From the NCBI GenBank assembly GCA_018136815.1, contig CM030931.1, forward strand, positions 7,858,550 through 7,922,549: 64,000 nucleotides of DNA. Direction: 5' to 3'. Numbering within the stretch: position 1 is the first letter of the stretch; each line of letters starts with the position of its first letter. The position numbers were made by a program, and so were the translations under genes. Positions 40,601-51,986 of the stretch are shown one piece after another. Below the pieces are notes generated by a model. The model was not told the DNA's origin, searched no databases, and was given only the letters and a program-made list of their open reading frames with translations. Source of the DNA: Isochrysis galbana. Taxonomy: Eukaryota; Haptophyta; Isochrysidales; Isochrysidaceae.

Positions 40601-42194
40601 TGTCGAGTCGAGCGGAGCCGGAGGGCTCTGAGCCACTCCGTCGCGAGCAGCACCGGCGGCTAGCGCGGCGCTTTGGCCCTCCTCCCCACCGGGAGTCGGG
40701 TGAATGAAATTCTGGACTGGGTCGGGCAACCCCATTTGGGTGTCTGGACGGGGAACGAACGGCGAACGAAGGGCTGTGGGGCGGCGAGGCACTCCTAGCG
40801 GCCCTAGTGTGTTGGGTTTTAAGAGATTGTTAGACCTACAAAGAACTCTTCCCTCAGGGAGGGAGCCTAGGCTGCTTGAGTGCAGCGACGCAGCGAACAA
40901 CGACGGACAACGAAGCTGAGAACAACAGGATACACCGACTCACGAACACACCGGAATCATTCACCCAAACCAAGCAAATTATCAAGCAACCGCGACCCCA
41001 AATCACCAATAACTCAAACACGTCGCGAGAGACGGAGAGAGAGAGCGAGAGAGAGAGAGACTCCGCAGCGACGGCCGGAGCGTGTCTCCGTTGTAACTTC
41101 CCACGTAGCGGAGAGTCCGAAGGGGAGCGTCATGTCGCGCGACCACGGCGATCACTTTGTTTGGATACAGATCGCGACGAGATATCTTCACGACAGAGGA
41201 AATCTTGCCGTTGAGCATGAACCTTCTAGACGCTTCTAACGAACGACCCTGATTACCAACCAAAGGGAAGAAACACCAAAGGGGCCAAGGGCTTGCATGT
41301 AGCTTGCATCAAGGGGAAAGATTCCCTCACCTAGGAAGCGAACCTACACCGATCTCCGAGGGGAGATGGCAAATTAAACCTCAAATCTCGAGCGGCTAGA
41401 GCAACCGACTCGCTCGCCAAAACCTTGACCGAGAAGAAAGAAGCAAGGACCTACAAGCCAAGGGTAGCGGACCTAGGGAATGTGAGAGGAAATTTCCGAA
41501 CGCCAACGCCAAACGCCAAACGCGGGGATTCAACGAAACCCTAACCAGGCCAAGCAGAACCTACGAAGAACAGGCCTGGACGACAACGAAAGACAGCAAG
41601 TCCCAAGAAAGAACCGGAACCCAACAAGAAACGACAAGCCTTGCAAGAAGCTAAATAAGCACCCTGAAGGCGCCCCGAGAGCCTGAGACAAGCGCGCAGC
41701 GAGCGACAGGCGACCTGGCTCCTTTGACTCAAGATTACCCGAAAGGAGGAAACCTGGAATCTAGACCTGACAGACAGGCTAGAAGGAACGAAACGAGAAC
41801 TCGAATTCTAGATCGCTAGGGACGAACCCTACCAACCTAGAAGTATCTGAGCTTCACCGTGTGGCCGCACGGCGAAGGACCTGAAGACTAGAGCCTGGAA
41901 ATCGCATCATCTAGGATGAATGCGACACCCCCCGACTAAGATCGAGACGTCTCCCGATGTCGAGCGGTAAACCTGGAAACAGAGACCTGGAGCCTGGAAC
42001 CTGAGCTGAAAGGAGGAAACCTGGAATCTAGACTTGACAGACAGGCTAGAAGGAACGAAACGAGAACTCGAATTCTAGATCGCTAGGGACGAACCCTACC
42101 AACCTAGAAGTATCTGAGCTTCACCGTGTGGCCGCACGGCGAAGGACCTGAAGACTAGAGCCTGGAAATCGCATCATCTAGGATGAATGCGACA
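40601..42194 (+). mobile_element. Solo LTR (1594 bp) with 5-bp target duplication
   Basis: Starts TGTCGAGTCG and ends ATGCGACA (TG...CA, with TGTCG/CGACA inverted), flanked by TTAGT at 40596-40600 and 42195-42199. The empty site is present at 39538-39756 (GGCTTAGTTTGTGCGG), which proves the insertion. No coding frame or internal domain is seen, so it is a solo LTR or an internally empty derivative. A 187-bp block is repeated within it (about 41740-41926 and 42007-42193), starting GAAAGGAGGAAACCTGG and ending AATGCGACA. Confidence 0.8.
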
Positions 42195-42400
42195 TTAGTT
42201 TGTGTGGTTCTGTGCCCTCAGACTTTTTGTGTCCATGCGTTGTAGTCTCCCGTGTCTACCTCGGACCTAAGAAGCTCTCATTCTCATTCTCTCTCTCTTC
42301 CACTAGCTCGCTAGCTAGCCTCGTCCCTACTCGCCGACGCCACGCGTTGCAATCCTCCGACCGTCCGACCGTAAGTCTACCTCATCGCTCGTAGCGCTCG

Positions 42401-42611
42401 ATGGCAGACACTATCAGACCCGACTCTTACTATGATCTGTCAGACATCTTCCCGCCAGCAACAATCAACGAACCTTCCACGACCGCGTCAGCTGCCGGCT
42501 CGATCGAACGGCCCTCTGCCTATGAGCATGAGCCTGTAGTCATCGCGTGTTCGACATCTAGGCGCCTGGACAGAAACAACTCCTTGCGCGCGCCAAGCAC
42601 CCCTACTCTTA
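42401..42611 (+). pseudogene. Possible N-terminal exon of the hAT element
   Basis: A frame starting MADTIRPDSYYDLSDIFPPA follows the conserved hAT-element leader. It is Ser/Pro/Thr-rich and is cut by a family A element after about 70 codons. Link to hAT rests on its position only; there is no visible zinc finger. Confidence 0.35.
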
Positions 42612-42951
42612 TATGCGGAGCGAGAGCTCCTACCACCGAAAAATAGGTAAGTCCCACACCTCTTTACAGGATAAGTCGGGACTGAGGCCGCCGCCAGCCC
42701 GCCAGCCCGGTCGGCAAAGGAGGAAGGGGGGAACGGATCACCGGGCACCGGGGGGGGACGCGGGCCACCGGACCATATCCATACCTAAACCCTTCACCCC
42801 CATCCCCTAGTAGTGCACGGGGGCAGCCGCCAGATGGGGGGGGGAAGGGCCGGGGGAGAGTGGGGGTGTAGAAAGTATGCTACGTGTAGGTAGTAGTGGT
42901 TCCATGCGCTGCGAGTGCGAGTGCGGTAAGGATATTATGACTTTTTTACCC
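42612..42951 (+). mobile_element. Family A element, 5'-truncated copy
   Basis: Begins at GAGCGAGAGCTCCTACCACC and runs to the A 3' end (GATATTATGACTTTTTT). It matches only the last 340 bp of complete copies. Imperfect flanking repeats can be seen: CTTATATGCGG on the left and CTTACACGCGG after the tail (42954-42964). A 5' truncation with an intact 3' tail is typical of target-primed reverse transcription. It ends 100 bp before a gene start. Confidence 0.8.
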
Positions 42952-43050
42952 TTACACGCGGTTTTTCTTTTTCCTCTCCCCTCCCCCCTCCCTCCCCCCC
43001 CTCCCACTTCCATTTTTTCCCGCGCCGCGCCGCCCCCTCGAGCGAACGGG

Positions 43051-44378
43051 ATGCCGTTGGCGCCCCACGCATCCGCGGCAGCTGCGGCGGCGCGAGGGGG
43101 CGACATCGGCAAGCCGAGCGTGATGCAGCTCCATGCGGCAGTCAAAGAGCTGTCCGCCGAGAACGGCGCTCTCAAGAGCGCGCTCTACGAGTGCCGCGCT
43201 GGCATGGAGGGGCTGCGCTCGGCAGTCGGCGCACTCAAGTCGGAGCTCAAGTTTGTGACCGAGAGGCTCGAATCGACGATGGGTGAGCTCAAATCATCGA
43301 CGGCCACACGGGTGGCCTCGCTCTCCGGTGAGATGCAGGCAACTGCCAGCGAAGTTGCTGGTCTGCGTGCCCAAGGTGCTGCGATAGAGTCATCATTGGA
43401 GACAGTGCGCTCAGAGCTGCAGTCCCATGGTGAGGTACTCAAGGAAGTCGCCATCGTGCGCGCCGAGCACAGCTTCATAAGCTCCAGCTCAAACAGATTA
43501 GAACAGGGATTTGCGGAGCAGAGGCGGATCGTGTCGGATCTGCGCGCGGAGATGGCTGGCTTGTCACAGAAGCACTCGGCACTGAGCACCTCGACAAGCG
43601 CTGAGCAGTCAGCAACGCAGCAATCGATCGCGGCAATACGCTCGAATACGGACACCCACGCAACTCAGCTTGACGTGCTTCATTCCAGACTCTCTGCGCT
43701 CAGTGGCAACGACGAGTCGATCCGCGCTGTCGAAAAACTGAAGAAAATTGTACAGGGACAGCGTGGGATTGGGGCCGCATTTCCAAACACTCGCGATTGT
43801 GGTAGATTGCGTCTTCTGCCGCCCACTTTGGCTTGAGCAATGTGCGATCTACAAACTCACGTACTGCGCATTGCTTGTCCACATTTTAGGCGAAACGACA
43901 TGAGGTAATGCTTTCCGCGGTCAGTGATGCCCAGGAGAGATCCCGATCCGAGCTCCGCCAATTGATCCGCCAGGTGGCGGAACAGCTCCTTACAATTCAA
44001 GATGCATCGGCAGCTCATGAGGAAATGATCGAACACTGTTGTGCTGCAATCAACCTGTTCGCCGAGACCATTCGTCCCTCGACCATTCGCCGCAATGGTA
44101 CTAGTGGATTCAGCGGTGGAGCTCCCTTTGGACCAGCTGCATTTCCCGGCTTTAGTAGCTGTGGCGAATGCAAAGCCAATGGTGGGGCAACAGGGTCCGT
44201 GCTTTCACCCATCAAGCGCAACGACCGGAGAGCATGGCGTCCGCGCAGTCCGGCGGCGGATGTTGGGCCAGGGCGCGTGTCACCGAGCCGTGCATACATA
44301 GAAGCCATGAGGGCATTTCGGTCGGAAGATCACAGCAGAGGTCAAGCTCGTGAGTCTCCTCAAAGAAGGCGAGATTGA
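43051..44378 (+). CDS. Long coiled-coil protein, two exons
   Basis: Exons 43051-43749 and 43890-44378 join in phase at KLKKI/AKRHEVM, giving 395 residues. The intron is 140 bp with acceptor CACATTTTAG. From about residue 25 to 310 the sequence is heptad-like (LHAAVKELSAENGALKSALY, LRSAVGALKSELKFVTERLE, LEQGFAEQRRIVSDLRAEMA, SRSELRQLIRQVAEQLL). A Gly/Pro/Phe-rich segment (SGFSGGAPFGPAAFPGF) and a Ser/Arg-rich tail with SPIKR, RSPAADVGP and SPSR sites follow. No family is recognised; a structural or cytoskeletal role is plausible. The N-terminus is Ala-rich with no signal peptide. Confidence 0.72.
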
Positions 44379-45055
44379 ATCTTAGTTGGGTCTCCCTTCC
44401 CGCTTCGAGTGGCGCGTCATGTGCGACGCATGCCTTGCTCGGGAAGCTGAGAGTTGCAGTTCCAATCAATAACCGTTTCTGTTAGTATCGGTTTGGCGGT
44501 ACATTGCCTAACACGTGTATTAATATTTTTTCATATTTGATGTCAACACTTGTACTACTATTAATATTACTACTACATTTTACTACTATTTTACTACTAT
44601 TAAGCAAGAAGGTGCAACCTGAGGACTATTTTTTTCACCCCCGACCCCGCCCCCTCCCCCCATTTTGGTATAAAACTGTAAAAGCACCCACACTTCCGAG
44701 TGTATAGACCGGCGACTCGCCGCCCCTCAATTTGAGAAACTCCTCCCTGGCAAGCTCAGCCGCTCAGCCCTTTTTTTTTGGCTGAGACTCGCCATCCATT
44801 CGGGCCCAACGTAGAAAAAGTGCAACCTGAGGGTTCTTTTTTGTCGGCCGCAACCGTGTCGCATCCGCGATCGACCTATTTGTTTTAGGAGTCGTCTGCG
44901 TGTCGGTGTGTCCGCTGCCCCGAGCCCCGAGGCACGGAGGGCTCGCCAACACCCCACCACATGCTGCGGTTCTGTAGAGTGGCGGGGCGGAGCGCCGCGC
45001 TACTTGCATTTCTTGGTAATCAGAGGTAATCTCAGTATTGTAGGCGAGCCTTGGT
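44379..45055. other. Intergenic, no gene seen
   Basis: AT-rich at 44510-44610 with TACTACTATT repeats. The phrase GGTGCAACCTGAGG occurs twice (44610 and 44820), each before a T-run, and a variant GGTGCAACTCGAGG occurs at 48230. This is a minor interspersed motif. Confidence 0.4.
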
Positions 45056-45059
45056 GAGA

Positions 45060-45240
45060 GGGAGGAAAAGAGGGTGAGGGTGAGGGTAGGGTGAGGGATG
45101 GGTGGGTGGGGTGGGGTGGGGTGGGGTGGGGTGGGGTGGGGCGGGGCGCGGCAGGGCGGGGTGGGGTGGGATGGGGTGGGGTGGGGTGGGGTGGGTGGGG
45201 TGGGGTGGGGCGGGGCGGGGTGGGTGGGTGGGTGGGTGGA
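45060..45240 (+). repeat. GGGGT minisatellite, about 150 bp
   Basis: Dense GGGGT units, with variants GGGTGAGGGT on the left and GGGCG inside. The G-rich strand could fold into G-quadruplexes. It lies 690 bp upstream of the gene at 45929. The unit is not the common plant or algal telomere repeat. Confidence 0.88.
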
Positions 45241-45557
45241 GAAGCAGGAAAGAGGGATAGGAGAGAGGGGTTCAAGGACACACAGCACACATGTTCCCTC
45301 CGGGGCGCTTACCTTACCGTCTTTCTACATCGAGCGAGCGAGCGAGAGCGAGAGACCACCTGAAAGGGCGAGCGAGCGTGCGGTGAGATAGTGAATGAGC
45401 GGATGAGTGAGCCGCCTGAGTGCGTGAGGGCGAGGGCGAGGGCGTGCGGGCTGTAGTGGCGAGAGGGCATGGTGGCCGGCATTTACACCATTTCCAGTCG
45501 CACCTAGCCCAGCCTCACCGCGAATATTGAATAAAGTAAAGAGGAAGAAGAGGGAGC

Positions 45558-45725
<168 letters not shown>

Positions 45726-45928
45726 GTACTTTACAGAGTCGAGTAGTCCTAGGAAGAATCGAGGTATAATGTACAGCGCTCTGAGACACAGAGCGAGCGG
45801 ATGAGCAGAATGAGAAAAGTCTTCTCGTTTTCTCTGACATCTTCTCTCCCCTTCTTGTCTCTCTTTGTTCTGACCCTTTCGGCCCCGCATCACTCGCGGG
45901 AGATCGGCCGACCGGTGGGTGAGCCGAC

Positions 45929-46483
45929 ATGGCGACGGTCGCGCTGCTGACGGTGGTAGCCTGCGCCGCATACGTACCTGGCCGGCTTGTGAACGGAGGC
46001 ATGCGCTCCGTGCAGACGTGCTCGATGCGTGCTGGCGTCGCGCTCGCGTGCGAGCGCCCCTCAGCGCCCTCGCCCTCCCTTGGACCAGAAGAGGTGGTTG
46101 AGCTGTGCTTGAGAGGATTGCAGCAGCCTGACCGCCGGAGTGGGCTTCATCTCAACTGGGACTTCGCCTCGGGCATGATGCGCACGATTCACAGGGGGGA
46201 TTTCGAGAGATTTGTGACGTGGAGTGAGAACTCGCCGGTGTTTGGAACGATGTTGGGTTGTGATGGTTTCACCATGGAGATGGACACCTTGCAACTCCTC
46301 CCGGGCACACTAACACGGGGAGATATGGCGAAGCTCGTGGTCGACGTCATCCCGAGTAGTCCCATGTTGAAGCCGAGAAAATTCCTCTGGACCCTACAGC
46401 AGGAACGAAGGCCGCCCTTGACCGGGTGTTGGCTCGTCACCCAGGTCCTGGCCATAGACAAGGCGCTTGAGTTGACCATTTGA
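45929..46483 (+). CDS. Small leader-bearing protein of unknown function, 184 residues
   Basis: Starts MATVALLTVVACAAYVPGRL, a signal-peptide-like leader, then a basic/Ser stretch, consistent with a plastid or secreted protein. The mature part opens GPEEVVELCLRGLQQPDRRS and contains WENSPVFG-like and QLLPGTLTRGDMAKLVVDVI segments. It ends KFLWTLQQERRPPLTGCWLV, then TQVLAI. This R-RPPLxGCWLV end resembles small DUF-type proteins of photosynthetic algae, from memory of their general style; I cannot name the family. Single exon. A (GA)n tract lies upstream. Confidence 0.65.
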   Translation: MATVALLTVVACAAYVPGRLVNGGMRSVQTCSMRAGVALACERPSAPSPSLGPEEVVELCLRGLQQPDRRSGLHLNWDFASGMMRTIHRGDFERFVTWSENSPVFGTMLGCDGFTMEMDTLQLLPGTLTRGDMAKLVVDVIPSSPMLKPRKFLWTLQQERRPPLTGCWLVTQVLAIDKALELTI

Positions 46484-46589
46484 CATTTGATGCACAACAG
46501 CCTCTATCACTGTGATGTCAGCAATGGTGCGTATAGCTTCGATGAATATCTCTCCTGTTAAAGACCCGAGGAATCATTGTCTGCCGCAT

Positions 46590-47057
46590 TTAAGGCATCG
46601 TTTGATGCACGCATGATTTTCTGGGGGTCATGGCGAGGGAAAGTATCATCGGGGGTGCCGGAGGGTGATATGCATAAGCATTACGCACAATAGACGATAG
46701 AAGGGGGCGAGTTGGTAGCGGTGGGGCTTGTAGCAGACTTCTCCGAACGTATCTGTAATACGTCTGATTCTTCGCTGCCTGCACAAGCATGAATGCGCCC
46801 AGAGGAAGCACACCTTCGTCGCCCAAGTCCTTGCTGCAATCATAAAGGAGAATACAGGCGTTTTCCTCAATGCCATTGTCAATGCTCCATGAGGTACCAC
46901 AGTACCTCCCAACGCACCGTGCACACACGCATGTGCCGCTGAACGCAAGCTTACCCATTGCCAGACGGCTAGCCTTCTTTTGGTAGTCCCCTACTCTTCG
47001 GGGACGTGGGGGCGTGCTTCGCTGCCCGACTTGCCAGGGGTCGATTACGATTGCCAC
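46590..47057 (-). CDS. Doubtful hypothetical protein
   Basis: A 155-residue minus-strand frame with CILLYDCSKDLGDEGVLPLG and AFMLVQAAKNQTYYRYVRRS. It has four Cys in a CVCARCVGRYC phrase but no clear domain or leader. It could be an exon of a spliced gene or chance. Reported because the 700 bp after the previous gene would otherwise be blank. Confidence 0.22.
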   Translation of the reverse strand: MAIVIDPWQVGQRSTPPRPRRVGDYQKKASRLAMGKLAFSGTCVCARCVGRYCGTSWSIDNGIEENACILLYDCSKDLGDEGVLPLGAFMLVQAAKNQTYYRYVRRSLLQAPPLPTRPLLSSIVRNAYAYHPPAPPMILSLAMTPRKSCVHQTMP

Positions 47058-47221
47058 TTGCCACTGCCAACGCTGTATTTTTACGGGAGAGCCCTAGCTT
47101 GTGCGAATGTGGAAGTGGGCTTTCACTACAGTGACGCCCGTTCTCGCCGTGACAGGGATTTAGATTCTTCTCTCCGGCTTTCGCTCTCCCTACCCATCCA
47201 ACCCTTGGCTATAATAATCTA

Positions 47222-48148
47222 ACTGAGCATTAGTACCACTACTCTCACTAGCCCGGTACTAACACGACAGCCCTCAGCGCACCTGCCCGTACACCTTGGC
47301 GCGTGTTGTTGTCACAGATACATACACCTATGCACCCCTCCACATCTCCCCCCTCGCAGGCCCCCGGCTCCCATTCTAACTCCCCACAAGTTAAAATGAG
47401 GGAAAACCCATTGAGGCGGACCGAACGACGCCGGCCGACTCTCCAGGAAAAAGCACCGGGGGGGGGGGGGGGAGGAACCTCTCGTCAAAAAAGGAGAACG
47501 GCCCTTACCAGCTCACGCCGCGAGCAGTTCTCGAGAAATAAGCAACTGCGCCTCGAGTATACCTGCCACAAGGGTATCCGAGACGTCTTGAGCCGCTCCC
47601 TTCCCATCTCCCTCCTATCGCCAGTCGCCCCCCTTCGCCCGTTTGCTAACGCAAACGGGGCTCGTTTCTCACCACACTCCATCGGGGGGGTGCAAATCCC
47701 CCCCTCTCCCTCGTTCCATTCTCTTCCGCCCCGGTCCCTGCGGCGCGTCGCCATGCGGCGCGCCATGGCCTGCTCTCAGAGGTCCTTTAGGGGCGCCCAG
47801 AGGGCCAGCAGGGGCAGCTCAGGGGGCAGTGGAGGCTGGGGCTCAGCCCCTCGCCCCCCCTGCCTCTCCCTCGCTCGCCTCGCTGGCCTTGGGTGCCGCC
47901 CTGAGGCCCCTGTCTGCCTGGCGACCAGGGATGGGGGGGGGAGTCAGTACGAGAGCTGGCCCATGCGGGCCTGGGAGTGCGGCTCGCGACCCGCGCCCAC
48001 TAGGGGTCTGGGCTGAATTGATGAGTGCCCTGCCCCTGCCAGAGGGCAGGGGCTGGGGTTGAATGTACGGGCCCACCCCGGGGGGTGTCCGCGATGGAGA
48101 GAGGGGGGCGCGAGGCCCCCATTGATCCCCGCTTATAAAAGTAGGTTG
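47222..48148 (-). mobile_element. Family F GC-rich element, complete, with 16-bp target duplication
   Basis: A 927-bp insert flanked by ATCCAACCCTTGGCTA (47206-47221) and ATCCAACTCTTGGCTA (48149-48164), one mismatch. Read on minus, the 5' end is ACCTACTTTTATAAG, then GATCAATGGGGGCCTCGCGC. The body has the GCGCGCCATGG-type core (47757-47768 on plus), an internal CATCGGGGGGG/CCCCCCC hairpin and the palindrome CGTTTGCTAACGCAAACG. The 3' end is AT-rich (TAGATTATTA). The same layout as families A and B, with different sequence at both ends, marks it as a sister family. Confidence 0.82.
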
Positions 48149-48284
48149 ATCCAACTCTTGGCTAGGTTGTGCATAAATAAGGTCGCGTTCCGTCGAATAT
48201 GCATATTGAATATGAATATGAGAAGGTGAAGGTGCAACTCGAGGTTCCCTTTTTTGTCACAGCCTCTCGTCTATTTTGGTTAAA

Positions 48285-49530
48285 TTATAAAATAATAATT
48301 AATGTTATATCCTAGCCAACCCCACTAGCTAATTGGACACAACTTTTCCGTCCCGGAATCCCGCCATGCCTGACGAGCCAGGTGTCCGAGTGCTACCGGG
48401 GGGAGGGGGCACTGCCCCCTCCCCTCGATATTTGTCCTCCCCCCAGTGCACGCACCGACCCCGCGCACCCCAGCACGTCCTCTCCTCGAGTCCACGCTGG
48501 GGGAAAACCCCTTTCGGGTAAAAGCAACGCAGGGGGGGGGGGGGGGCACTCGTGAATAAATAGGGGCCCAGGAGCGCTAATCTCTCCTCGCCGAAGCGAG
48601 TGGCCGCGGCGAGCCGCGGCCCTTCCCTCCAGGCTCTGGCGCCCCCGTCTTCTCTTACCCAAACGGGGCGAGAAGACACGTTTCTGCCGGAGGGGAGAGC
48701 TGCCGCTCCCCCCTCCCCTCCCTCTTCCCTTTTCCTTTTCCTCCTATGGAGAGTGGGCTTCAGTGGGGTGTGAGCTGTGGCTGTGTGTGTGCTGAGGTGG
48801 GACTGTAACATGTTGTTCCATACAGAGGGGATGCGGGGCGCGGGGCGCGGCGTCGCGACGCGTGACGCGGGGCGGCGCGAGGAGCGGTGTCGCAGGCCGA
48901 TGGACTGGCCTCAGGAGGTCGCTCCTCGGGGCGGGACGACATGGAGGGCAAGGGGTCAGACGGGACACGGAGCGCGCGCAGACCAGAGACTGCACAAAGG
49001 ACGCGGGGAGAAGACCCGGGAACGGGAGGACGCGTAAGGAAACGAGGGCGGAAACAAACGTAACCGAGGCGGGAGGCGGGAGGGGGAAATGAACGGGGGA
49101 GGAGAACGCGGAAGGAAGGAAAGGGGGGGGGGGCGGTCTCCGAGGGGAACGTGAGGGACAGGGGGGAATAGGAAACAAGGAAGGGGCCGCGGAGACATGA
49201 AGGGAAGGGAAGGAAGGGATGCGGGATCCGCGGGAATGAACACTGGGGGGTATCGAGAGGGAGAGGGGAGCCGACGAATCGGGTGGGCCGGCGAGAGGAG
49301 GCAACCTAAAGATAGAACGGGCATCGAGAAGGGAGAGGGAGCCGGCGGAGCAGGGCGGGTCGGCGAAGGTGGGCCCGCGACCTAAAATTAGGACGAGGCG
49401 GGCATGTTGTTCCCCCCCCCACCCGCAACACCTCCTCTCTTCCCTGCGGCGGGGGCCCATGGCGCGCGCCTGCGGCCCCTCTTCAGGTCCCCAGGAGGCC
49501 GGCAGGGGCCTGGGAGCGCAGCTCAGGGGT
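48285..49530 (-). mobile_element. Family B GC-rich element, split by an inserted block
   Basis: 48285-48745 is the reverse complement of 59440-59840: AATATTTGTCCTCC-type sequence, CCACGCTGGGGGAAAACCCC, GAGTGGCCGCGGCGAGCCGC and GAGAAGACACGTTTCTGCCG. 49426-49530 matches 59330-59400, including CCATGGCGCGCGCCTGCGGC. Between them lies about 680 bp (48746-49425) absent from the other copies, purine-rich on plus, with no recognisable gene. The element's 5' end beyond 49530 is missing. Confidence 0.75.
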
Positions 49531-50671
49531 GAGCGTGTGTTTTCGTTGCTAGCCCTCATGTTTCCATCTGTGAGGGACAGGTCCCTTGGGGACCAAGTGT
49601 GTGCGTCTTTGATGTTGCGCTTCAATCGCAACAAGCGCAAGCAAGAGCAAGAAGGTGCGTGATGCTTGAATGAAGGGGTTCATGTGCTAGCTACTTACTT
49701 GCATTCTCCCTCCCTCTCTCCCTCCCCCCTCCCCCCCCCTCTCTACTTTCTCTCCTCCCTCACTTTCACTTAACATTCGCATGTGTCTCACGCCTACGCC
49801 TATTGCTATTGCCTACGCATATAAGATATGTTTTGCATATTTTTTGCATATTTGGGTGACGAACTGCATATATTCTGCATATTTTCTCTGCATATTTGGG
49901 TAGTAAAAACTGCATAATATTTCTACCTGAGCCTACCCACAGCATGGAAAAGCCTTCAATCACCATCAACCTACACATGGAAAAGCGTTCAATCGCCATT
50001 ACCTCCCGGAAGCATATCCCCATCGATGCTCGCGTCAAAGTGGATGTAAGAGTGTGTGTGTGGGGGGGTGGATGGCTATTGAAGCGCCTTTGCATGGGTG
50101 ATTAGACGCTTCTTTCTCGCCACCTCATTTTTTCTTCCACTGTAATCACACCGACGTTACATACAAAAACGCTATACGGGCGGCCCCTCACGTCCAACTT
50201 TCGCGAAAGTTACTCATGCCCGCTCGGGTTAAGGAATGCAACCATAAACGTCCGGGCGTTGTCTGAGGAAGTTGCATCTTCTCGGAATGAATTAATTTTT
50301 TTCACGCGGCGGGAGGCTTGCGATGAGGACGGGCACGCACACAAGACCCAGACAGAAAATGTGTCACTGGAGGGGGGGGGGGGGGGGCGTAATCCTTGGG
50401 CACCCAGGGGAACAGGAAAATCGCCGTGATCGGGCTAAAAATAATGAGCCCTAGCTTGTGTGCGAATTACGAATTGGCAGCGAATTACGAATTGGCAATT
50501 ATTTGACAATTTGGCCCCCGGAGGATAAGATCATTCGTGCATACGAGTACTCCACTCCGTGTACAAACTCTACTGAAGAGTACAAATATTTACCGTAGTA
50601 GCGAGCGAGATAGGGAGGTCTCCCCGTCGTCGGGAGTGAGGCTCAGCGCGGCAGCGCGCGAGAGGGGACAG
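49531..50671. other. Intergenic region upstream of the signal peptidase gene
   Basis: No gene is seen. At 49825-49925 there is a cluster of TGCATATTTGGGT / TGCATATTTT units (four or five). A G-run lies at 50371-50388. The direct repeat GCGAATTACGAATTGGCA occurs at 50461-50496. Confidence 0.5.
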
Positions 50672-51986
50672 ATGGTCTCACGGATGATGGCGGCGGCGCT
50701 GCTGCTCACGTGCGCTCCGCCGGGCGCGCTCGCACTCTTGAGAGCGGCTATGTCGCCGGCAGCGACGCACCGTACGTCTTGCGTGCTCGGGGCATTCCGG
50801 CTTGGCGCTTGCAAGATGGATGCTAGCAAAGACAAGGAGAGTGAGGACCGCAAGGCTGCCATCCTATCGAAATTTGCCAGCGCCGAGGGGCTCAAGGAAT
50901 CGTCGTCGGGGACACAGGAGAAAGGAGGGAGTGTTAGCGATGACTGGATCAAGAACGAACTTGATCTCCTCACAAAGGGAGAAGGCGAGATCGCTGAGTT
51001 TGTCAAGGAATTTGTGAGTGCTTTGCTGCTGCGATTTGGCCTGTCGCACGGAGGAAGGGCGGCCGCGGGCATCTGCTCTCAGACTGTCCGCAAAGGAGCC
51101 CATCTGCCGCACACGTAAGCATAAATTGACTCCCGGCCTGCTCCTCGGAACTTTCGCTTGACTTGAGCAGATCCCCACCTTTGCCTTCTTCCTTGCCATC
51201 CGGTTGTTGATTGTCGAGCCACGCTACATTCCATCACTCTCCATGTTCCCCACCCTCGACATCAACGACCAGCTTGCGGTGGAGAAGATTTCCAAGTATC
51301 AGCACCCCCCGCGCCGAGGCGAGATCGTTGTGTTTGATCCGCCGGAGCTCTTTTGGAAGGTGAGTCGATATTCCCGAATCAATTCATCTAGCTTAAGGCG
51401 TAGATGTGTTCTGCTAATGTGACACATTCAATTGCAGTATGACGCAGTCAACTCTGTCATCGGCTAAATGAATGCGTCCTTGCCTCACTTTACTTTGCAT
51501 TGTACGTCTCAGCTTTCTGACCGGAAGCCAGACGGCGAGGCGCTGATAAAGCGCGTTGTTGCTGTCGCGGGAGACGTGGTCGAGGTAAAGGATGGCTCGC
51601 TTTACATTAACGGTCAACGTAGGGATGAGCCGTTCATCAATGAAAAGGCCAGATACGAATTGACGCCTCAGCGTGTGCCGGAAGGCACCGTCTTTGTGCT
51701 CGGTGACAACCGCAACTACTCTTTCGACTCGCACTACTGGGGCTTCTTGCCGGTGCGCGTATCAACGAAACACATGTGTTTCATCTAGAGGCAACCCTAC
51801 TAGCATCACCTACAATTGCCAGTAGGACTTACACTCTATCAATTCTTCTGGATCGTGTTGTAGGTGAAAAACATCATCGGGCATGCGGTGTTCTCATACT
51901 GGCCGCCGGGCCGGATGGGGGGACTTGATGGGGTGGCAGACGCTCTCGAAAAAGAGGCGATTGTGTCTCCCTTTCCTGCCTATTGA
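50672..51986 (+). CDS. Signal peptidase I, plastid (thylakoidal) type, four exons
   Basis: Membrane-bound serine protease (S26/LepB) that removes signal peptides, probably at the thylakoid or plastid envelope. Exons 50672-51013, 51171-51359, 51513-51752 and 51864-51986 join in phase to 297 residues. A leader (MVSRMMAAALLLTCAPPGAL) and an acidic spacer precede the membrane anchor IPTFAFFLAIRLLIVEPRYI. The catalytic Ser sits in PSLSMFPTLDINDQL and the Lys in LIKRVVAVAGDVVEV. The third family box is VFVLGDNRNYSFDSHYWG, followed by GFLP and VKNIIGHAVFSYWPPGR. All catalytic residues are present. The long leader plus spacer distinguishes it from the ER SPC type, which uses His rather than Lys. Confidence 0.92.

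Noticed and set aside
45060..45290. Telomere-like repeat from GGGGT units
   Set aside because: The unit is not the TTTAGGG-type repeat usual in algae and plants, and the array is internal, between ordinary sequences. A simple minisatellite is enough.
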